In this document: positions 33,415 to 37,398 of the stretch, piece by piece
Numbering within the stretch: position 1 is the first letter of the stretch
How the letters are laid out: every line of letters begins with the position of its first letter
Assembly (NCBI GenBank): GCA_022566535.1
Contig: JADFIR010000031.1
Coordinates: forward strand, 1 to 37,398
Length of the DNA: 37,398 nucleotides
From: Planctomycetota bacterium
GTDB lineage: Bacteria; Planctomycetota; Phycisphaerae; Phycisphaerales; SM1A02
Direction of reading: 5' to 3'
Made by a program: the position numbers and the translations under genes
The notes under the pieces: model-generated
The model's input: the letters and a program-made list of their open reading frames with translations, nothing else
Told to the model about the DNA's origin: nothing
Databases searched by the model: none

Positions 33415-34320
33415 GTGCCCGCACATCGCTCACGGACCTTGGATTGGCGTCGCTGCCTCGAGCAGGTCTGCGAGCGCAACGGCGCGTTGGAGATCGCCGT
33501 CGCCCGCACCGGCGAGGGAGACGAAGGCGAGAGCCGGCATCTGGTTTGGCGGGTGCGCCTGCTCAGCATGACCGAGCAGGAGATTCTCGTTGAGCAGCCC
33601 ACGACGCTCGGCCAGGTGATTCACCTCGAACCTGGGATCGAACTCGTCGCGATCTTGGCAATCGGTCAGAACCGGTGGATGTTCCCTACGACCAATCTTG
33701 GCCTGACCAGCTACCAGCTCAACGACCACAAGACGATCTCGGTCCTGCGCCTGGTCATGCCGGAATCCGTGGAGCGATGCCAGCGGCGGAACTACTACCG
33801 CATGGAGACCGCAGCGCTGAGCCTACCTGAAGTCGAGATCTGGCCGCTGTTGGATCCGAAGTCGGTGTTGTTGGCCGAGCGGGCGACCCAGTTGCAGTTC
33901 GAGGCGGATGAAGGCTCGGCGGGGCAGGACGCTGACGCCGAGGCGGGTGCTCTCGATGACGACGCGACGATGCCGGAGGTCGGCCCAAAGTTCGCCGCCA
34001 CCCTGCTGAACATCGGCGGAGGCGGGGTGGGGCTGCGGGTTGCACCGCAGGATGCACCGGCGCTAACCAGACTCAAGGTGTTCTGGCTGCGCTTCAGCCT
34101 GCCGCCGGGACTGACCACGCCAATCTGCGCCACCGCCAAGCTGGTCCACACCCACGTCGATTCGACGCAACACACCTATGCGGGCATGGCCTTTGACTTC
34201 TCATTCAATCCCATTCACCAGCGCCTGGTGGTGGACCAGATCTGCCGGTACATCGCCATCCAGCAACGGGCGCAACTCAAGCGACAAGCTGAGCGAGACA
34301 GATTGCGACAGTCCGCCTAG
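33415..34320 (+). CDS. PilZ-domain protein (YcgR-like), putative c-di-GMP receptor
   Basis: The GTG start sits 7 bases after AGAGGGA (33401-33407); an ATG at 33367 has no such site. The 301-residue protein has an N-terminal YcgR-like domain (to about 120) and a PilZ domain beginning with QRRNYYR (residues 123-129), whose arginines bind c-di-GMP in the family. The second PilZ motif (D/NxSxxG) is NIGGGG, with Ser replaced. An acidic insert (DEGSAGQDADAEAGALDDDA) separates the two motifs. The likely role is flagellar or surface control by c-di-GMP; the target is unknown. Its TAG stop shares CTAG with the convergent pabB stop. Confidence 0.8.
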   Translation: MPAHRSRTLDWRRCLEQVCERNGALEIAVARTGEGDEGESRHLVWRVRLLSMTEQEILVEQPTTLGQVIHLEPGIELVAILAIGQNRWMFPTTNLGLTSYQLNDHKTISVLRLVMPESVERCQRRNYYRMETAALSLPEVEIWPLLDPKSVLLAERATQLQFEADEGSAGQDADAEAGALDDDATMPEVGPKFAATLLNIGGGGVGLRVAPQDAPALTRLKVFWLRFSLPPGLTTPICATAKLVHTHVDSTQHTYAGMAFDFSFNPIHQRLVVDQICRYIAIQQRAQLKRQAERDRLRQSA

Positions 34321-35762
34321 AGCACGTTCGATTCATGTGTAGTGAGCGATAGACGAGCCGTGCGCCGGCGCAGGGCCATTCGCAGGACCTCCGCCTTGTC
34401 CAGGCTTTCGTGATACTCCGCCAGGGGATTGGAGTCTGCGACGATGCCGCCACCGGTACCGTAATCCAGCGTGCCGATGAGCCGGTCCCATGCGTGCCGG
34501 GGGCGCCGGCCGGTCAAGGCGATGGTCCGGATAGCGATATTGAGGCACGCGCGACCGCAGTCACTGATGAAACCGATCGCGCCGCAATAGGGTCCGCGGC
34601 GGACCGGCTCCAGCTCGTCGATGATCTGCATGGCCCGAATCTTCGGCGCGCCGGTGACCGAGCCGCCGGGGAACGTCGCTCGTAGCAGGTCGGCCAGACG
34701 TATCTGGGGCCGCAGCGAGCCGGTCACCTCCGCCACGCCGTGATGCACGGTGGGGTGGGTTTCGATCGTTCTGGCCTGCGGGACATGCACTGAACCGTAT
34801 TCGCACACTCTTCCCAGATCGTTGCGCATCAGATCAACAATCATGTGCAGCTCCGCGGCATCCTTCGCTGAGTCGAGCAGCTCTCGTCGTTGGGCCGCGC
34901 TGGGGCGGGTGCCTTTGATCGGCCGAGTCACCACCGCCCGGGTCCTGAAATCGACATCGAGGAACAGCTCCGGGCTGAGCGAGCAGATGCATCGGCCTTG
35001 CGGCAACTCAAGATACGCTCCGTACCAGGCTCCGCTCAGCGCCAGCGCCCTGCAGGCAAGCGCGCGCGTTGACCCAGCAAACGATGCGGACAACCGATGG
35101 GTGATGTTTGCCTGAAAGACGTCACCGGCCGCGATGTAGTCGATCGTCCGGGCAACCATCGCAAGGTATTCATCCGGCTCGACATTGCTCCTGAGAGCTG
35201 CGCTTTCGAAGGTATTGCCGTCATTACTATCGCCTCGCAGGGAGGCTGCCTCGGGAATGTCGCCAACGGCGAACCATCGGCGATGAAGAGTGTCATACAC
35301 CAAAGCACCCGGGCACCACGCAAGCTCCATCACCGGCCAGGGGCGATCATTGACGGCCGATGCATCGTGCTGGGCGGTCGGCTCCAGCCGTCGGCCCAGG
35401 TCGTACGAGAAGTACCCGATCCATCCGCCGAGAAACGGGACCGCAGGGTCGGTGAGCGCTTGGTGATCCAGCCGCGTCGCGGTCATCAGGGTGTCAAGAT
35501 CGACCATCGGGTCATGTGTCAGCTCCAACTGCCCCCAACCAACGCCAGCCGGCGGCGACCCGGTCCAGGTGGTCTTCCGGCCGAACCGGAATGTGGCACG
35601 AGGGCTGCTCAGAACCGACCAGCGAGCCCACCGCGGGTGCGGTCGAGCGGAATGAAGCATGACCAGCGGCCGATTGGCCGGCCAAGCCGCGGCAACGGCC
35701 AGCGGGGTGCACTTCCAACTGAGCGGTTCAACAGCCGGGGCACGACGCATCGGGGCGATCAT
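34317..35762 (-). CDS. pabB: aminodeoxychorismate synthase component I (PabB)
   Basis: A 481-residue chorismate-binding enzyme converting chorismate, with ammonia from PabA, to 4-amino-4-deoxychorismate for folate synthesis. The family blocks are GWIGYFSYDLGRRLE, TRPIKGTRP (Lys283, the PabB-type PIKGT rather than the TrpE-type PIAGT), DLMRNDLGRVCEYGSV, FPGGSVTGAPKIRAMQI and YCGAIGF, with GGGIVADSNPLAEYHES at the end. A weak AGG lies 5-7 bases before the ATG. No pabA or pabC is attached; the protein ends in a short variable tail. Anthranilate synthase is the main alternative, and the PIKGT Lys argues against it. Confidence 0.9.
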   Translation of the reverse strand: MIAPMRRAPAVEPLSWKCTPLAVAAAWPANRPLVMLHSARPHPRWARWSVLSSPRATFRFGRKTTWTGSPPAGVGWGQLELTHDPMVDLDTLMTATRLDHQALTDPAVPFLGGWIGYFSYDLGRRLEPTAQHDASAVNDRPWPVMELAWCPGALVYDTLHRRWFAVGDIPEAASLRGDSNDGNTFESAALRSNVEPDEYLAMVARTIDYIAAGDVFQANITHRLSASFAGSTRALACRALALSGAWYGAYLELPQGRCICSLSPELFLDVDFRTRAVVTRPIKGTRPSAAQRRELLDSAKDAAELHMIVDLMRNDLGRVCEYGSVHVPQARTIETHPTVHHGVAEVTGSLRPQIRLADLLRATFPGGSVTGAPKIRAMQIIDELEPVRRGPYCGAIGFISDCGRACLNIAIRTIALTGRRPRHAWDRLIGTLDYGTGGGIVADSNPLAEYHESLDKAEVLRMALRRRTARLSLTTHESNVL

Positions 35763-35812
35763 ATCGACCTGGCCTGCCCATGCGCGAAGCCGGTCTGCGA
35801 TGCGGGCGATCT

Positions 35813-35840
35813 TTGAGGGATGTGCCCGGCCTGTTACACT
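35813..35840 (+). promoter_or_regulatory. probable ppdK promoter
   Basis: TTGAGG (35813-35818), a 16-base spacer, then TACACT (35835-35840) with TGT before it (extended -10). It lies in the divergent gap between pabB and ppdK. Initiation near 35847 would give a 30-base leader to the ATG at 35877. Confidence 0.5.
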
Positions 35841-35876
35841 TCATCGTTTGACCGAACTCACACGGGATTCTGACCG

Positions 35877-37398
35877 ATGCCCATGCGCGTGACCGCTTCG
35901 ATCCGAGCACCCGAGCCCAGGACCGCCTCGCCGTCCGCTCGCGCTGGGGCCACGGACATGAGGATGATCTACCATTTCGGTCGAACCAAGACCGAGGGCG
36001 ATGCCTCGCAGCGCGATCTGCTGGGCGGCAAGGGCGCGAACCTCGCCGAGATGAGCGCGATCGGCCTGCCCGTGCCCCCGGGGTTCACGATCACCACCGA
36101 GGTTTGCGCCGCCTTTGACAAGAACGATCAGCGTTTGCCGTCCGCTCTGATGAGCCAGGTGCGCAGCAGCGTGGCGTTGGTCGAGACCGAAACCGGCAAG
36201 ACGTTCGGCTCGGCTACGAACCCGTTGCTGGTCTCCGTGCGAAGCGGCGCTGCGGTGTCCATGCCCGGCATGATGGACACCGTACTGAACCTCGGGTTGA
36301 CCGATGAATCGTGCCGGGGATTGGCGGCGGCGGCGAACAATCCGCGCTTTGCCTACGACGCCTACCGCCGGCTGATCAACATGTTCGGCGCCGTGGTCAT
36401 GGGCATTGATCACGAACACTTCGAGGCCAGCTTCGACCGCATCAAAGCGAACTATGGCGCCGCGCAGGACACGGATGTGCCCGCCGACGGCATGGAGCAA
36501 CTGTGCGAAGCGTACCAGGCGGTATATCGCAGGCACGTTCGCGGCCGGTTCCCCCAAGACCCCTACGAACAACTCGAGCGGGCGATCGAGGCGGTCTTTC
36601 GCTCCTGGAACGGCGCGCGCGCTGTCACCTATCGCCGAATCAACGAGATTGCGGGGCTGCGCGGCACGGCGGTCAACGTCCAGGCCATGGTGTTCGGCAA
36701 TCTGGGCGATGATTGCAGCACCGGCGTAGCGTTCACTCGTAATCCGTCAACCGGTGAAACCAAACTTTACGGGGAGTTCCTTGTCAACGCCCAAGGCGAG
36801 GATGTGGTGGCCGGGATCCGCACGCCGAAGCCGGTCAGCCAAATGCGCCGCTGGAACCAGGCCTGCTACAACCAGTTGCTCGAAATCAAGAGCACGCTCG
36901 AGGCGCATTACCGTGACATGCAGGACATCGAGTTCACGGTCGAGCGTGGCCGGCTCTATGTCTTGCAGACGCGCCGCGGTGAGCGAACGGGCGCCGCGGC
37001 GGTGAAGATCGCGGTGAACATGGTCAGCGAGACCCTTATCGACCGTAGCGAAGCTCTGCGGCGGGTGCCCGCTGAGGACCTCACGCAACTGCTGCTACCC
37101 AGCTTCGCCGAGGCGGACAAGAAAGCGGCCAAGGTCATCGCCAAAGGGCTGCCCGCCTCGCCCGGCGCGGCCACGGGCAAACTCGCTTTCACCGCCGAAG
37201 AAGCCGTGGAGCGCGCGCAGGCGGGAGAGCAGGTCCTGCTCGTGCGCAAGGCGACGTCGCCGGAAGATATCGACGGTATGCACCACGCGGCTGGCATTCT
37301 GACCTCGACCGGCGGGATGACTTCTCACGCAGCGGTGGTCGCCCGCGGCTGGGGGAAGTGTTGCGTCGCCGGCGCCGCCGCGCTGCACATCGAGGCCA
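35877..37398 (+). CDS. ppdK: pyruvate, phosphate dikinase (PpdK), N-terminal part, runs off the window
   Basis: Interconverts pyruvate, ATP and phosphate with phosphoenolpyruvate, AMP and pyrophosphate. Visible are LLGGKGANLAEM, PVPPGFTITTEVC, SVRSGAAVSMPGMMDTVLNL, the ATP-grasp region VTYRRINEIAGLRGTAVNVQ, VAFTRNPSTGETKLYGEF and the phosphohistidine motif GGMTSHAAVVARG near the right edge. The C-terminal PEP/pyruvate barrel lies beyond 37398. The start is uncertain: 35877 gives a 27-residue Pro/Ala-rich extension, while 35958 or 35964 (MRMIYHFGRTKTEG) gives the usual family N-terminus. No frameshift is seen. Confidence 0.93.
   Translation, partial: MPMRVTASIRAPEPRTASPSARAGATDMRMIYHFGRTKTEGDASQRDLLGGKGANLAEMSAIGLPVPPGFTITTEVCAAFDKNDQRLPSALMSQVRSSVALVETETGKTFGSATNPLLVSVRSGAAVSMPGMMDTVLNLGLTDESCRGLAAAANNPRFAYDAYRRLINMFGAVVMGIDHEHFEASFDRIKANYGAAQDTDVPADGMEQLCEAYQAVYRRHVRGRFPQDPYEQLERAIEAVFRSWNGARAVTYRRINEIAGLRGTAVNVQAMVFGNLGDDCSTGVAFTRNPSTGETKLYGEFLVNAQGEDVVAGIRTPKPVSQMRRWNQACYNQLLEIKSTLEAHYRDMQDIEFTVERGRLYVLQTRRGERTGAAAVKIAVNMVSETLIDRSEALRRVPAEDLTQLLLPSFAEADKKAAKVIAKGLPASPGAATGKLAFTAEEAVERAQAGEQVLLVRKATSPEDIDGMHHAAGILTSTGGMTSHAAVVARGWGKCCVAGAAALHIEA

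Overview
The window is G+C-rich bacterial DNA, most probably from a planctomycete of the Phycisphaerae or a close relative. The evidence is several secreted proteins ending in dockerin-like calcium-loop pairs (GDLDGDG...LLANWGPC, VDAFDLAxLLGxWC), a planctomycete-style ECF sigma factor (HTDWSLI, DLTQGF), a DUF58/TgpA pair and abundant GTG/TTG starts. No rRNA, tRNA, CRISPR array or complete transposon was seen.

Layout. 1-7.5 kb: a putative lipoprotein, an S8-like secreted protease with a dockerin-like tail, the nrfHA nitrite-to-ammonia reductase pair, and a secreted 14-repeat propeller-like protein with a dockerin-like tail. 7.7-13.3 kb: part of a respiratory complex I locus (nuoD, nuoE, a 67-residue ORF, nuoF with a one-base frameshift), then ybeY and a CorC/HlyC transporter-like gene. 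13.4-17.6 kb: an M42-like peptidase, two unassigned small genes, the remnant of a nucleotidyltransferase pair, and a RibBA-like protein with altered catalytic sites. 17.7-20.7 kb: an ECF sigma factor with a translationally coupled small partner, a CYTH-like protein and an outer-membrane beta-barrel. 20.7-25.6 kb: an A/T-richer two-gene operon (N6-adenine DNA methyltransferase plus a small PD-(D/E)XK nuclease-like protein), bracketed by two orphan dockerin tails. 26-27.7 kb: isolated atpC, scpB and a HEPN-type gene. 27.9-37.4 kb: a beta-helix dockerin-like protein, a DUF58/transglutaminase operon, a PilZ protein, pabB and the 5' part of ppdK, which runs off the window.

How parts work together. 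NrfH would pass quinol electrons to NrfA for nitrite ammonification, and NuoDEF belongs to NADH dehydrogenase. The dockerin-like proteins are exported and probably cell-associated, but no cohesin partner is visible.

The most notable points are: (1) the methyltransferase/nuclease operon, a candidate restriction-like defence system; (2) three orphan dockerin-encoding gene ends at the edges of apparently inserted cargo, one in frame behind the nrfA stop codon; (3) a three-copy twin-hairpin repeat and a 14-bp palindrome that has inserted into coding sequence; (4) a RibBA-like protein that looks catalytically altered in both halves. Starts were chosen by eye from Shine-Dalgarno spacing and family alignment from memory. 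No database search was possible.
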